Shown: positions 24,152 through 34,202 of the stretch, one piece after another
How the letters are laid out: each line of letters opens with the position of its first letter
How positions within the stretch are numbered: position 1 is the stretch's first letter
NCBI GenBank assembly: GCA_963709325.1
Contig: CAVPVV010000003.1
Span: 3,534,001 to 3,598,000, forward strand
Direction: 5' to 3'
Origin: VFZN01 sp963709325
GTDB lineage: Bacteria > Acidobacteriota > Vicinamibacteria > Vicinamibacterales > UBA2999
Length of the DNA: 64,000 bases
Program-made: the position numbers and the translations under genes
Notes under the pieces: model-generated
Seen by the model: only the letters and a program-made list of their open reading frames with translations
Database searches by the model: none
Told to the model about the DNA's origin: nothing

Positions 24152-24826
24152 ATGAAACGGCCGAAGCCGGCTGCAGTCGAACGCGTCATGCGGACGCTGG
24201 CGCGGGAGATCGACGGCATGGAGCTGCCCGCGATCGAGAAGATCTCCGAACGCCAGCAGGATGATCCCTTCCAGATCCTGATCGCCACGCTCCTGTCGGC
24301 TCGCACGCAGGACGCGACCACGCACGCGGCCTCCACGCGCCTCTTCCGCCGCGCCCGCACGCCGCGCAGCCTGGCGAGGCTGACCGTCAAGGAGATCGAG
24401 CGGCTGATCTATCCGGTCAGCTTCTATCGAAACAAGGCCGTCCACGTGCAGGAGACGGCGGCGATCGTGGCGTCGAAGTACGGCGGACGAGTCCCCGACA
24501 GCCTCGACGAGCTCGTCACGTTGCCCGGCGTGGGCCGCAAGACCGGCACGCTCGTCATGATCCTCGCCTTCCAGAGCCGGCGTCACGTCTGCGTGGATAC
24601 GCACGTGCACCGGATCTCGAACCGTCTCGGATGGGTGGAAACCAGCCTGCCGGAAGAGACCGAGCAGGCGCTTTACCGCAACACGGGCGCCCGTTGGTGG
24701 CCGCTCATCAATCTCTACCTCGTCACCTGGGGCCAGAACGTGTGCCGGCCGGTGTATCCTCGATGCGACACGTGCGCGATCGCCGCCGCCTGCCCCCGGA
24801 TCGGCGTACGCGCGAATCGATCATGA
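24152..24826 (+). CDS. nth: Endonuclease III
   Basis: Bifunctional DNA glycosylase/AP lyase that removes oxidised pyrimidines. The 224-residue protein shows LLSARTQD, the helix-hairpin-helix LPGVGRKTG with the catalytic Lys, the catalytic Asp in VDTHVHRISNRLG, and the C-terminal iron-sulfur site with cysteines spaced C-x6-C-x2-C-x5-C (CRPVYPRCDTCAIAAAC). ATG at 24152 is the start; a much longer frame upstream is shadow. The stop overlaps the start of the following cyclophilin gene. Confidence 0.96.
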   Translation: MKRPKPAAVERVMRTLAREIDGMELPAIEKISERQQDDPFQILIATLLSARTQDATTHAASTRLFRRARTPRSLARLTVKEIERLIYPVSFYRNKAVHVQETAAIVASKYGGRVPDSLDELVTLPGVGRKTGTLVMILAFQSRRHVCVDTHVHRISNRLGWVETSLPEETEQALYRNTGARWWPLINLYLVTWGQNVCRPVYPRCDTCAIAAACPRIGVRANRS

Positions 24827-25437
24827 TTTTCACCGCACCCCGTCTTGCACTGATCACCTGTGTGCTTGCTGTCGCCGCCGCGGTGCCGGCCATCGCGCAA
24901 ACCAAGCCGGCGCCGGCCGCTCCGGCCCAACCGGCGCCAGTCGCTCCGGCTGGACAGCCCGCACCGACCTCTCCAGGGGCTGGTCCGGTGATCGTCGTCG
25001 AGACCGTGAAGGGCACATTCGAGTTCGAGACCTACCCGAACGAAGCGCCCAAGACCGTCGCCCGCATCGTCGAGCTGGTCAACAAGCGGTTCTACAACGG
25101 CCTCCGCGTTCACCGTGTCGTTCCGAACTTCGTCGTCCAGCTCGGGGATCCAACAACCCGTGACATGACGAAGCAGGCTGAGTGGGGACGTTACGGGAGT
25201 GGCACGCCGATCGGCGTGGCCGAGATCACGAAGACGCGCACCCACGTACGCGGCGCGGTCGCGATGGCGCACCTGGACGATCCGACCAAGGCCGACAGCC
25301 AGTGGTACGTCACGCTGAGCCCGCAGCCGCGGCTCGACGGCAAGTACACCGTGTTCGGCAAGGTGATCAGCGGCATGGAGGTCGTCACCAAGCTGCAGGT
25401 GACCGATCGGATCATCCGCGTCACGGTTCGGCAGTAG
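24823..25437 (+). CDS. Secreted cyclophilin-type peptidyl-prolyl isomerase
   Basis: A 204-residue exported protein: signal peptide to about AIAQT (residue 24), a low-complexity Ala/Pro linker (25-52), then a cyclophilin domain with FEFETYPNEAPKTV, the GLRVHRVVPNFVVQLGDP segment and a GAVAMAHLDDPTKADSQWYVT core. The usual SQFFI is SQWYV here. It probably assists folding in the periplasm. The ATG overlaps the nth stop (ATGA). It converges with the DUF72 gene on the other strand with only three bases between stops. Confidence 0.92.
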   Translation: MIFTAPRLALITCVLAVAAAVPAIAQTKPAPAAPAQPAPVAPAGQPAPTSPGAGPVIVVETVKGTFEFETYPNEAPKTVARIVELVNKRFYNGLRVHRVVPNFVVQLGDPTTRDMTKQAEWGRYGSGTPIGVAEITKTRTHVRGAVAMAHLDDPTKADSQWYVTLSPQPRLDGKYTVFGKVISGMEVVTKLQVTDRIIRVTVRQ

Positions 25438-25440
25438 GCG

Positions 25441-26352
25441 CTACCACAAGCGCGCCCGCGGCAGTACCGTGACACGGCCTTCGAGCTGAGGATACGCCTC
25501 GATCAGCTCGGGAGGCATCGGCGCGGTCACCGGCTCGTCGAGCATCTCGCGCACCATCGTGGCGTTGGCGACCGCCTGCGCCGCGAAGTGGTTGTTCATG
25601 TAGAGGTACAGCTTCCGCACCTGATCGCGAGCCGCTCGCAGCTTCGCGATTATCGGTGCGAGCTCGTCCGCGGTGTACATGTAGTCGTAGCGATCTTCGG
25701 ACTGCTCGTGCTCCCACCATTCCGCCGCATTGCGGCCGTGGAGCCTGACATAGAGCATGGTCGCCTGATTCGGCATCAAGCGTTGCCGGATCGAGGATTG
25801 GAACTTCGGCTCGTCGATTTGCACCCAGGCGGCGCCGCCTTCGGCCAGCAACGCACGGGTGGCGCGGTCCGCGTCGCTCCACGAGCGGTGGCGCAGCTCG
25901 ATCGCGAGTCGGTAATCCCTGAATGTCCGCATGACCCAGGCGAGGTACTCGCGTGCGTCCGGCGTGTTGTGGAAGCGCGATGGGAACTGCGCGAGCAGCG
26001 CTCCGAGCTTGCCGGCGGCCGCGAGCGGCTCGATGCCACCCTTGAACGCGTCCACATCGAAGGAGCTGACCGGGCTGGTATCAAGCGCGGTGGCCGGGTG
26101 CGTGAACTTCTGGAAGAGCTTGACCGAGAACTCGAAGTTCCCCGGTGTGCGCCGGACCCAGCCCAGGCTCACCGCCGCCCGGGGCTGGCCGTAGAACGTG
26201 CTGTTGATCTCGACGGTGTTGAAGCGCTCGGCGTAGAAGCGCAGCTCGTCGAATCCGCGCGGTCGTTCCTCCGGCAGGGGATAGAACAGGCCGTCCCACG
26301 AGCCTCGACCGCCGGGATAGTGCCACCCCGAAGTCCCAATCCGGAGCTCCAT
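25441..26352 (-). CDS. DUF72 family protein
   Basis: A 303-residue soluble protein of the DUF72 (YecE-like) family with a TIM-barrel fold. The start MELRIGTSGWHYP, the FNTVEINSTFYG strand and the ELRHRSW motif are the family marks; the C-terminal YLYMNNHFAAQAVANA segment is also conserved. The biochemical role is not established, though these proteins often lie near nucleic-acid metabolism genes. It is divergent from queE, with 33 bases between the starts, which must hold both promoters. Confidence 0.9.
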   Translation of the reverse strand: MELRIGTSGWHYPGGRGSWDGLFYPLPEERPRGFDELRFYAERFNTVEINSTFYGQPRAAVSLGWVRRTPGNFEFSVKLFQKFTHPATALDTSPVSSFDVDAFKGGIEPLAAAGKLGALLAQFPSRFHNTPDAREYLAWVMRTFRDYRLAIELRHRSWSDADRATRALLAEGGAAWVQIDEPKFQSSIRQRLMPNQATMLYVRLHGRNAAEWWEHEQSEDRYDYMYTADELAPIIAKLRAARDQVRKLYLYMNNHFAAQAVANATMVREMLDEPVTAPMPPELIEAYPQLEGRVTVLPRARLW

Positions 26353-26385
26353 GCCGATTTACAATTATGGATTGCGAGCCCTGCC

Positions 26386-27027
26386 GTGTTGACCGTCAAC
26401 GAGATCTTCCACTCGATTCAGGGTGAGTCCACCTATGTGGGCGAGCCGTGTGTCTTCGTCCGCCTGACTGCCTGCGATCTGCGCTGCCGGTGGTGCGACA
26501 CGCCCTACGCGTTCCACGAGGGGCGGAAGATGTCGATCGACGAAGTCGTCGCGCGGGTGGACGAGTACGGCTGCCCGACCGTCGAGATCACCGGCGGCGA
26601 GCCGCTGCTCCAGGCAGATGTGTACCCGCTGATGCAGCGGCTGCTCGACGCGGGGAAGACGGTCCTGCTCGAGACCGGAGGACATCGCAGCATCGCCAAC
26701 GTGCCCGAGGGCGTCGTCCGGGTGATGGACATCAAGTGTCCCGGGTCCGGCGAAGCCGAGAAAACCTGCTGGTCCAACCTCTCGAAGCTGACGGTGCGCG
26801 ACCAGGTCAAGTTCGTCATCGCCGATCGCGCCGACTACGAGTACGCACGCGACATCGTCGAGCGCGAGCGACTGGCCGAGTGCTGCGGGACAGTGCTGTT
26901 CTCGCCGGTCCACGGCGAGCTGTCGCTCCGCGAGGTCGCCGAATGGCTGCTCGCCGATCGCCTGCCGGTTCGGCTGCAACTCCAGCTCCACAAATACATC
27001 TGGGACCCGCAGACCCGCGGGGTGTAA
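26386..27027 (+). CDS. queE: 7-carboxy-7-deazaguanine synthase
   Basis: Radical SAM enzyme that contracts the pterin ring in queuosine precursor synthesis. The 213-residue protein opens with VNEIFHSIQGES and carries the cluster motif C-x3-C-x2-C (Cys30, Cys34, Cys37), followed by ITGGEPLLQ, the SAM-binding GGE. GTG at 26386 is the start, since the protein family begins there; a long frame upstream is antisense to the DUF72 gene. queC follows 12 bases later. Confidence 0.94.
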   Translation: MLTVNEIFHSIQGESTYVGEPCVFVRLTACDLRCRWCDTPYAFHEGRKMSIDEVVARVDEYGCPTVEITGGEPLLQADVYPLMQRLLDAGKTVLLETGGHRSIANVPEGVVRVMDIKCPGSGEAEKTCWSNLSKLTVRDQVKFVIADRADYEYARDIVERERLAECCGTVLFSPVHGELSLREVAEWLLADRLPVRLQLQLHKYIWDPQTRGV

Positions 27028-27039
27028 TACTAGGCCGGC

Positions 27040-27729
27040 ATGGCGGGCGCGGTCGTCCTGCTCAGTGGGGGGCTCGATTCGTATACGGCGGCGGCCGTCG
27101 CGCGACGGGATGGATTCGATCTATACGCGCTGACGTTCCGCTACGGCCAGCGTCATGCGCAGGAACTGCAGGCCGCCGGGCGCGTGGCTCGATCCCTCGG
27201 TGTGGCGCGCCATCTGGTGCTCGATCTCGATCTCTCGGCCATCGGCGGATCCGCTCTCACCGACGCGGCCGTTCCGGTGCCGATGGACAGGCCGCCTGAT
27301 GCCGCAGACATCCCCGCCACCTATGTGCCGGCCCGGAATACGATCTTCCTTTCGGTCGCGATGGGCTGGGCCGAAGTGCTCGACGCCGCCGATATCTTCA
27401 TTGGCGTGAACGCGGTCGATTACTCGGGGTATCCCGATTGCCGGCCCGAATTCATTCGCGCGTTCGAGACGCTCGCCCGGCTGGCGACGAAGGCCGGCGT
27501 CGAAGGGCGGCCGTTTCAGGTTCACACCCCGTTGATCGCACTGTCGAAAGCCGACATCATCCGCCTGGGCATGACGCTCGGGCTCGACTACGGCCTCACA
27601 ACCAGCTGCTACGACCCGCGGCCCGACGGCTCGCCTTGCGGACACTGCGACAGCTGCCGCCTGCGTGCGGCAGGGTTTGCCGCAGCGGGCGTGGCTGACC
27701 CCGCCGCCCGCGTGGCCGAAGCCAGGTGA
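27040..27729 (+). CDS. queC: 7-cyano-7-deazaguanine synthase
   Basis: Converts carboxydeazaguanine, ATP and ammonia to preQ0, the queuosine precursor. The 229-residue protein has the PP-loop LLSGGLDS (residues 7-14), the FRYGQRH strand, PARNTIFLS, GVNAVDYSGYPDCRPEF, and the C-terminal zinc site with four cysteines in SCYDPRPDGSPCGHCDSC. Paired with queE in a two-gene unit; queA is at 3341-4390. Confidence 0.96.
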   Translation: MAGAVVLLSGGLDSYTAAAVARRDGFDLYALTFRYGQRHAQELQAAGRVARSLGVARHLVLDLDLSAIGGSALTDAAVPVPMDRPPDAADIPATYVPARNTIFLSVAMGWAEVLDAADIFIGVNAVDYSGYPDCRPEFIRAFETLARLATKAGVEGRPFQVHTPLIALSKADIIRLGMTLGLDYGLTTSCYDPRPDGSPCGHCDSCRLRAAGFAAAGVADPAARVAEAR

Positions 27730-27741
27730 CGCTGCTGTAGC

Positions 27742-29544
27742 ATGGCCCAACCCATTCGCCAGCAAGTCGTCGGCATCGCGGCGATACTCGCGATTGTCGT
27801 CATCAGCGCCGTGCTCTACGCATCGCGCATCACCTACCAGGAGCAGGTGCAGACCCTGCGGGCCGAGGCGCTGGCGATGTCGTCGATCGTCGTCTCCTAC
27901 TTCGAGCGGAACCTCGACACGGCGGAAGACGCAGCCGAGATCGCCATCCAAAATCCCGATTTGCAGCGCCTCAGGGCCGTCGCTGCGGTGCACGTCCTGC
28001 AATCGCTCGTCAACGCGGATCCGGCCATCCGCAACGCCCTCCTCGCCGACTTGTCAGGCCGGCCGATTGCGTGGGCCGAGCCGCCGCTGCCGACCGTGGA
28101 AGCTCGGCTCAGCACGGACTGGCTCAAAGCTGCCGCGGCGTCCAAAACGGGCGTCATAAGCCCCGTGCTCGGGGCTCCCGAACACCTCGGTCACGCCATC
28201 GTCATGGCTCGCGGCATCGCGGACACGGATGGCACGCCAAGCGGCGTGCTCGCCCTGGTCGTGGACCTCGAGGCGTTCGAGACCGCGTTTACCAAGATCC
28301 CGATGCCGCCGGGCTCCGTCATCACCGTGACCGACGAGCGCAGTGTCGTCATCGCGCGCAGCCTCGAATCCGATCGGTTCGTCGGTCGCCTCGCCGAGGC
28401 CGAGACCGCCCGGCCCAGGTTGCCGAGCGAAGTGCCTTCCACCGACGTCCGGATCGGGCTCGACGGCGTCGAGCGGGCCTATGGCAACGCCGTCGTCTCG
28501 CGCGGCCCGTGGCTGGCGAGCGTGGGCATCCCGACCGAGGTGGCCCGGCAGCGCACTGCGCCGATCGAGCTTCGCAACGTGATGATCATGCTCGGCGCGC
28601 TGGCGTTCGTCCTGATCCTGTCACTGCTGGTCAGCGAGCGCGCGCTCCGCGCGCTCAACGAGCTGCAGCGCACCGCCGAGCGGGTTGCCGGCGGCGATCT
28701 GTCACCGCTGCCGCCCCAGAACCTCGGCTCGGTGGAGCTGAACGAGCTCCACCAGGGACTGGCGGGGATGATCACGAACCTCCGCGCCGCCCAGGAAGCC
28801 GTGTCGGCCCAGATGGCCGAAGAACGCCGCATGCGCGAAGAGAAAGAGTCGCTGCAGCGCCAGCTGATACGACAGGAGCGCCTCGCGGCCATCGGCGTGC
28901 TTGTCTCGGGCGTCGCCCACGAACTGAACAACCCGCTCCAGGCAATCCTGGGCTTCGCCGAGCTCCTCGAGCTACAGGATGACCTGCCGGAGTCGGTCAA
29001 GCACGATCTGAGCCTCATTCGTCGCGAAAGCACCCGCGCCAGTGCGATCATTCGCAACCTCCAGCGCTTCGGGCGGCAGACCACCGAGCCCTCTCCGGTC
29101 AAGCTCGCCGACGTGGTCACCTCGGTGCTGGAACTGAGACAGCGGAAGATCGAGGCCCAGGGGATACAGCTCGACATAGAAGATCAGTCCGAAGTGATCG
29201 TGTCCGCAGTGTTCACCGAGCTCCAGCAGGTGGTGCTGAACTTCCTGATCAATGCCGAGCAGGCGGTGGCGCTGCTCGAGCCGGCGCGGCGCCGCATCCT
29301 GATCCGCACCAGCGACGGCCGGAACTCGGCGCGCCTCGAAGTGGAAGACGACGGCGCCGGCGTGCCTCCGGCCGACGAACCAAAGCTGTTCCAGCCGTTC
29401 TTCACGACCAAGCCGGTCGGCGAGGGCACCGGGCTCGGGCTCTCCGTGAGCTACGGCATCATCACGTCGCACAACGGGGAGATCGGCCATCGGTCGTCGC
29501 CTCGCGGCGGCGCCATCTTTTTCTTCGAGCTGCCCGCGAAATGA
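27742..29544 (+). CDS. Sensor histidine kinase, orphan
   Basis: A 600-residue membrane kinase. A helix at residues 9-27 and another near 276-296 flank a roughly 250-residue extracytoplasmic sensor that looks like a CACHE-type domain. A HAMP linker (about 300-345), a coiled coil rich in Glu/Arg, and the phosphoacceptor segment GVAHELNNPLQAI with His393 follow; then N box NFLINAEQAV, G1 DDGAGV, F box LFQPFFTTK and G2 GTGLGLS. No response regulator adjoins it; the nearest receiver, at 57.4 kb, is remote. It overlaps the AlaX-like gene by four bases. Confidence 0.92.
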   Translation: MAQPIRQQVVGIAAILAIVVISAVLYASRITYQEQVQTLRAEALAMSSIVVSYFERNLDTAEDAAEIAIQNPDLQRLRAVAAVHVLQSLVNADPAIRNALLADLSGRPIAWAEPPLPTVEARLSTDWLKAAAASKTGVISPVLGAPEHLGHAIVMARGIADTDGTPSGVLALVVDLEAFETAFTKIPMPPGSVITVTDERSVVIARSLESDRFVGRLAEAETARPRLPSEVPSTDVRIGLDGVERAYGNAVVSRGPWLASVGIPTEVARQRTAPIELRNVMIMLGALAFVLILSLLVSERALRALNELQRTAERVAGGDLSPLPPQNLGSVELNELHQGLAGMITNLRAAQEAVSAQMAEERRMREEKESLQRQLIRQERLAAIGVLVSGVAHELNNPLQAILGFAELLELQDDLPESVKHDLSLIRRESTRASAIIRNLQRFGRQTTEPSPVKLADVVTSVLELRQRKIEAQGIQLDIEDQSEVIVSAVFTELQQVVLNFLINAEQAVALLEPARRRILIRTSDGRNSARLEVEDDGAGVPPADEPKLFQPFFTTKPVGEGTGLGLSVSYGIITSHNGEIGHRSSPRGGAIFFFELPAK

Positions 29545-30743
29545 GCACCGAGCGTCTCTATTACACCGATGCCTATCTCACGGCATTCGAGGCGCGCGTG
29601 GTTCGATGCACGCCGCGCTCATCCAGCGACGCCGGCGAGTTGTTTGGCGTGGAGCTCGATCGGACGGCGTTCTATCCGACGTCCGGCGGGCAGCCGTTCG
29701 ACGTCGGGACGTTGACCGGCGCGCGTGTCCTCGACGTCGTGGACGAAGACGACGGCCGCATTACGCACGTGACTGATGTGCCTCTGGCCGAAGGGGCGGC
29801 GGTTCACGGTGTCGTGGACTGGCGCAGGCGGTTCGATCACATGCAGCAGCACACCGGACAGCACGTGCTGTCCGCGGCCTTCGATCGCCTGCTGTCGAAT
29901 CGCACCGAGAGCTTTCACCTCGGCGCCGAATCGTCGTCGATCGATCTCGCTCGCGAAGTGACCGCATCCGAGGTCGGCGCGGCGGTGGACGAAGCCAATC
30001 GGATCATCTGGGAGGACCACCCGGTGCAGGTGCGCTTCGTCACCGCCGACGAAGCGGCACGATTGCCGCTGCGGAAGGAACCGGCCCGCGGCGGCACCCT
30101 CAGGCTGATCGACATCGACGCGTTCGACCTGTCGGCCTGCGGTGGCACTCACGTGGCACGCACCGGCGGGATCGGCATCATCACGGTTCCCGGCTGGGAG
30201 AAGTTTCGCGGCGGCTCCCGCGTACAGTTCCTCTGCGGCGTCCGCGTGCGCCGACGCTTCGAGGTGTGGCGGGACGCGTTCGCGGCCACCCAGAAGTTCT
30301 TGTCCGTGGCACCCGAGGAGCTGGCACCCGCGGTCGAGCGGCTGCAGAGCGAAAGCAAGTCGCTGCAGCGCACGTTGCGGGCCCTGCAAGAGAAACTCGC
30401 CGTGCACGAATCAGCGGCACTGGTGGCGAGAGGCACGCGTTCCGGCGATCGGCTGGCGGTGGTTGAGGCCGTCCCGGATCTCGACGCATCGGCATTGAAG
30501 GCGATGGCCGCCGCGGCCGCTGCGGCACCCGGAGCCGCCGTCGTGTTGTTCAGCGCGTCCTCACCCGCGCTCGCGGTTGTCGCCTGTCACCCGGGCGCCG
30601 GTGTGGACGCCAGCGCGACGATCAAGGCGTTGACCGCGAAATTCGGCGGAAAAGGCGGTGGCAAACCCGACCTCGCGCAAGGCGGCGGGCTGTCGGGAAC
30701 CTCCGACGAGCTGGTCAGCGCAGCACGCGGGCTGCTCGCATGA
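29541..30743 (+). CDS. Alanyl-tRNA editing protein (AlaX long form, with DHHA1)
   Basis: Trans-editing hydrolase that clears misacylated tRNA-Ala. The 400-residue protein has the AlaRS-type second additional domain with FYPTSGGQPFD and the zinc ligands in HTGQHVLS and CGGTH. A coiled coil about residues 265-295 precedes a C-terminal DHHA1 domain ending in KGGGKPDLAQGGG. This is the domain order of AlaX-L without the aminoacylation core. The ATGA overlap with the kinase gene upstream is unusual pairing and may be accidental. Confidence 0.9.
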   Translation: MSTERLYYTDAYLTAFEARVVRCTPRSSSDAGELFGVELDRTAFYPTSGGQPFDVGTLTGARVLDVVDEDDGRITHVTDVPLAEGAAVHGVVDWRRRFDHMQQHTGQHVLSAAFDRLLSNRTESFHLGAESSSIDLAREVTASEVGAAVDEANRIIWEDHPVQVRFVTADEAARLPLRKEPARGGTLRLIDIDAFDLSACGGTHVARTGGIGIITVPGWEKFRGGSRVQFLCGVRVRRRFEVWRDAFAATQKFLSVAPEELAPAVERLQSESKSLQRTLRALQEKLAVHESAALVARGTRSGDRLAVVEAVPDLDASALKAMAAAAAAAPGAAVVLFSASSPALAVVACHPGAGVDASATIKALTAKFGGKGGGKPDLAQGGGLSGTSDELVSAARGLLA

Positions 30744-30748
30744 AAGAG

Positions 30749-30799
30749 ACCACGAAGGCACGAAGACACCTTCCTTCGTGTCCTTCGTGCCTTCGTGGT
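30749..30799. terminator. Long ACGAAGGC hairpin between convergent genes
   Basis: An inverted repeat of about 20 pairs: ACCACGAAGGCACGAAGACAC on the left and its complement, with one extra base, on the right, ending at 30799. T-rich bases follow on the plus strand. It lies between the converging AlaX and SDR genes and probably ends transcription both ways. A degraded copy of the right arm is at 44176-44208. Confidence 0.7.
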
Positions 30800-30806
30800 T
30801 TCACTT

Positions 30807-31574
30807 TTATCTCGGGGCCATGCGGAGGGCGCCGTCCAGGCGGATCACTTCGCCGTTGAGCATCTCGTTCTCGAGGATGTGACGGACGAGTGCGCCGTAT
30901 TCGGCGGGACGGCCGAGACGTGAGGGGAACGGCACCTGCTGACCGAGTGACACACGGGCCGCTTCCGGCAGCGCGGCCAGGAGCGGCGTGTCAAAGATTC
31001 CCGGAGCGATCGTCACGCACCTGATGCCTGCCGCCGCGAACTCGCGCGCGACCGGGAGCGTCAGGCCGACGATGCCGCCCTTCGAGGCGGCGTATGCCGG
31101 CTGGCCGATCTGGCCATCGTAGGCGGCGATCGACGCGGTGTTGATGATGACGCCGCGCTCGCCCGATTCGGCAGGCTGATTCCCGGTCATGACAGCGGCC
31201 GCCAGCCGGATCACGTTGAACGTGCCGACCAGGTTGATGCGCACCGTCTTCTCGAACAGGTCGAGCGGGTGCGGCCCATTCTTGCCGAGCACCTTCGCGG
31301 CCGGCCCGATGCCGGCCGCATTCACCACCCCCGACAGGTTGCCGAATGCCGACACGGCGACGTCCAGCGCCGCCTTCACCTGGTCCTCGCTCGTGACATC
31401 CGCCTGCGCGAATCGCACCGAATTGCCGAGTCCCTGCTCCGCCGCCTTGCCCGCCTCGGCGTTGACATCGAGGAGGACGGCCTTGCCGCCGGCGGCCACG
31501 ATCGCCTCGGCCGCGGCGCGGCCCAGTCCCGATGCGCCGCCGGTTACGGCGAAAGCCCGACCATTGATCTGCAT
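30807..31574 (-). CDS. Short-chain dehydrogenase (3-hydroxyacyl-CoA dehydrogenase type 2-like)
   Basis: A 255-residue NAD-dependent oxidoreductase. Cofactor loop TGGASGLG at residues 11-18, NAAG motif in GVVNAAGIGP, catalytic Ser in NTASIAAYDGQ and YxxxK in PAYAASKGG. The pattern with an IAPGIFDTPLL stretch and a final LDGALRM is like type 2 3-hydroxyacyl-CoA dehydrogenases (HSD10 group). The ATG at 31574 is preferred over a TTG at 31589. It is divergent from the aldehyde dehydrogenase gene, 28 bases away; the two may be co-regulated. Confidence 0.88.
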   Translation of the reverse strand: MQINGRAFAVTGGASGLGRAAAEAIVAAGGKAVLLDVNAEAGKAAEQGLGNSVRFAQADVTSEDQVKAALDVAVSAFGNLSGVVNAAGIGPAAKVLGKNGPHPLDLFEKTVRINLVGTFNVIRLAAAVMTGNQPAESGERGVIINTASIAAYDGQIGQPAYAASKGGIVGLTLPVAREFAAAGIRCVTIAPGIFDTPLLAALPEAARVSLGQQVPFPSRLGRPAEYGALVRHILENEMLNGEVIRLDGALRMAPR

Positions 31575-31602
31575 ATGCGCAGAATACAATGGTCAGATTC
31601 CC

Positions 31603-33018
<1,416 letters not shown>

Positions 33019-33027
33019 GCCGCGGCG

Positions 33028-34143
33028 ATGAAGGACATTCCCGGCGTACTCGCCGCGATCGCGGTGATGCTGGTAGGCTTCTGGCTCGCCGACCAGATTG
33101 GCCACGGCATCCTCGCGGCGCAGGGGTTGAGCGGCAGCAGCCCCGTTTCAGGCGTGCCCGTGGCAATCGTGCTCGGCCTGCTGCTCCGCAATCTCCTGCC
33201 GCTGCCCGACGCGTTGACGCCGGGGCTGAAGTTTGCCACCAGCGCGGTTCTGCGCGCCGGCATCGTTCTGGTCGGCATCCGCCTCAGCGTCTTCGACGTG
33301 CTCAAGCTCGGGCTCGCCGGACTTCCGGTGGTGGTCGCCGCGATCACCACCGGCCTGGTGTTCGTGACCTGGTTCAACCGCCGGCTTGGCCTTCCGCCGC
33401 GGCTCGGCCTCCTGGTCGCCGCCGGGACCAGCATCTGCGGTGTCACGGCGATCGTCTCGACGGCCCCGGCGATCGACGCCGATGAACGCGAGGTCGCCTA
33501 CGCGGTGGCCAACGTCGTGGCGTTCGGTCTCTTCGGGATGCTTGTCTATCCCTATCTCGCGCACGCGGTCCTCTCGCGATCCGAGACGATCGGCCTCTTT
33601 CTGGGAACGGCCGTCCACGACACATCGCAGGTGGTCGGCGCGGCGCTCACCTACAAGCAGATGTATGCGGATGACGTCGTGCTGCGAACGGCCACGGTCA
33701 CGAAGCTGACGCGCAACATCTTCCTGGCGGTTGTGATTCCCGTGCTCACCTGGCTGCACGTGCGTGAAACGGGCGGCCGCAACGAGCGGGCAAGCGCGAG
33801 GTCATCGGATTCGTGGACGCGCTACGTGCCTGGCTTCGTGATCGGGTTTCTCGCGATGGCCGTGATCCGATCGATCGGGGACGCGACCCTCGGCAGCAGC
33901 GGGCTCGCCTACGGAGCGTTCGATGCCTCGCGCTGGAAGGTAATCACCGACTTCATCGGCGATACCGTCGCGTCGCGTTACCTGCTCGGCACCGCCATGG
34001 CCGCGGTGGGCCTCAGCACCAGCTTTCGCGTGTTCAAGGGCGTCGGACTCAAGCCGTTTGTCGTCGGGCTGGCCGGCGCGCTGGTGGTCGGTTCGGTCGG
34101 CATGGTGATGGCCGTCATCTTCGGTCGTTTCGTCACGCTGTAG
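33028..34143 (+). CDS. YeiH family (UPF0324) membrane transporter
   Basis: A 371-residue integral membrane protein with about ten hydrophobic helices. Family segments include the GIVLVGIRLS helix start, the AAGTSICGVTAI motif near residue 130, the GTAVHDTSQVVGA motif near 195 and the C-terminal FKGVGLKPF. YeiH-like proteins are called putative sulfate or anion exporters, largely by similarity; the substrate is unproven. It lies nine bases after the aldehyde dehydrogenase gene. Confidence 0.88.
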   Translation: MKDIPGVLAAIAVMLVGFWLADQIGHGILAAQGLSGSSPVSGVPVAIVLGLLLRNLLPLPDALTPGLKFATSAVLRAGIVLVGIRLSVFDVLKLGLAGLPVVVAAITTGLVFVTWFNRRLGLPPRLGLLVAAGTSICGVTAIVSTAPAIDADEREVAYAVANVVAFGLFGMLVYPYLAHAVLSRSETIGLFLGTAVHDTSQVVGAALTYKQMYADDVVLRTATVTKLTRNIFLAVVIPVLTWLHVRETGGRNERASARSSDSWTRYVPGFVIGFLAMAVIRSIGDATLGSSGLAYGAFDASRWKVITDFIGDTVASRYLLGTAMAAVGLSTSFRVFKGVGLKPFVVGLAGALVVGSVGMVMAVIFGRFVTL

Positions 34144-34202
34144 CGGGCCGGCCGGGCGAAGGCGATCCCCGCGTATACTTCGAGATCACGCCAGGGAGGC
34201 CC

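Noticed and set aside
25588..26385. N-terminal extension of queE
   Set aside because: It is antisense to the well-supported DUF72 gene, and QueE proteins begin at the VNEIF segment.
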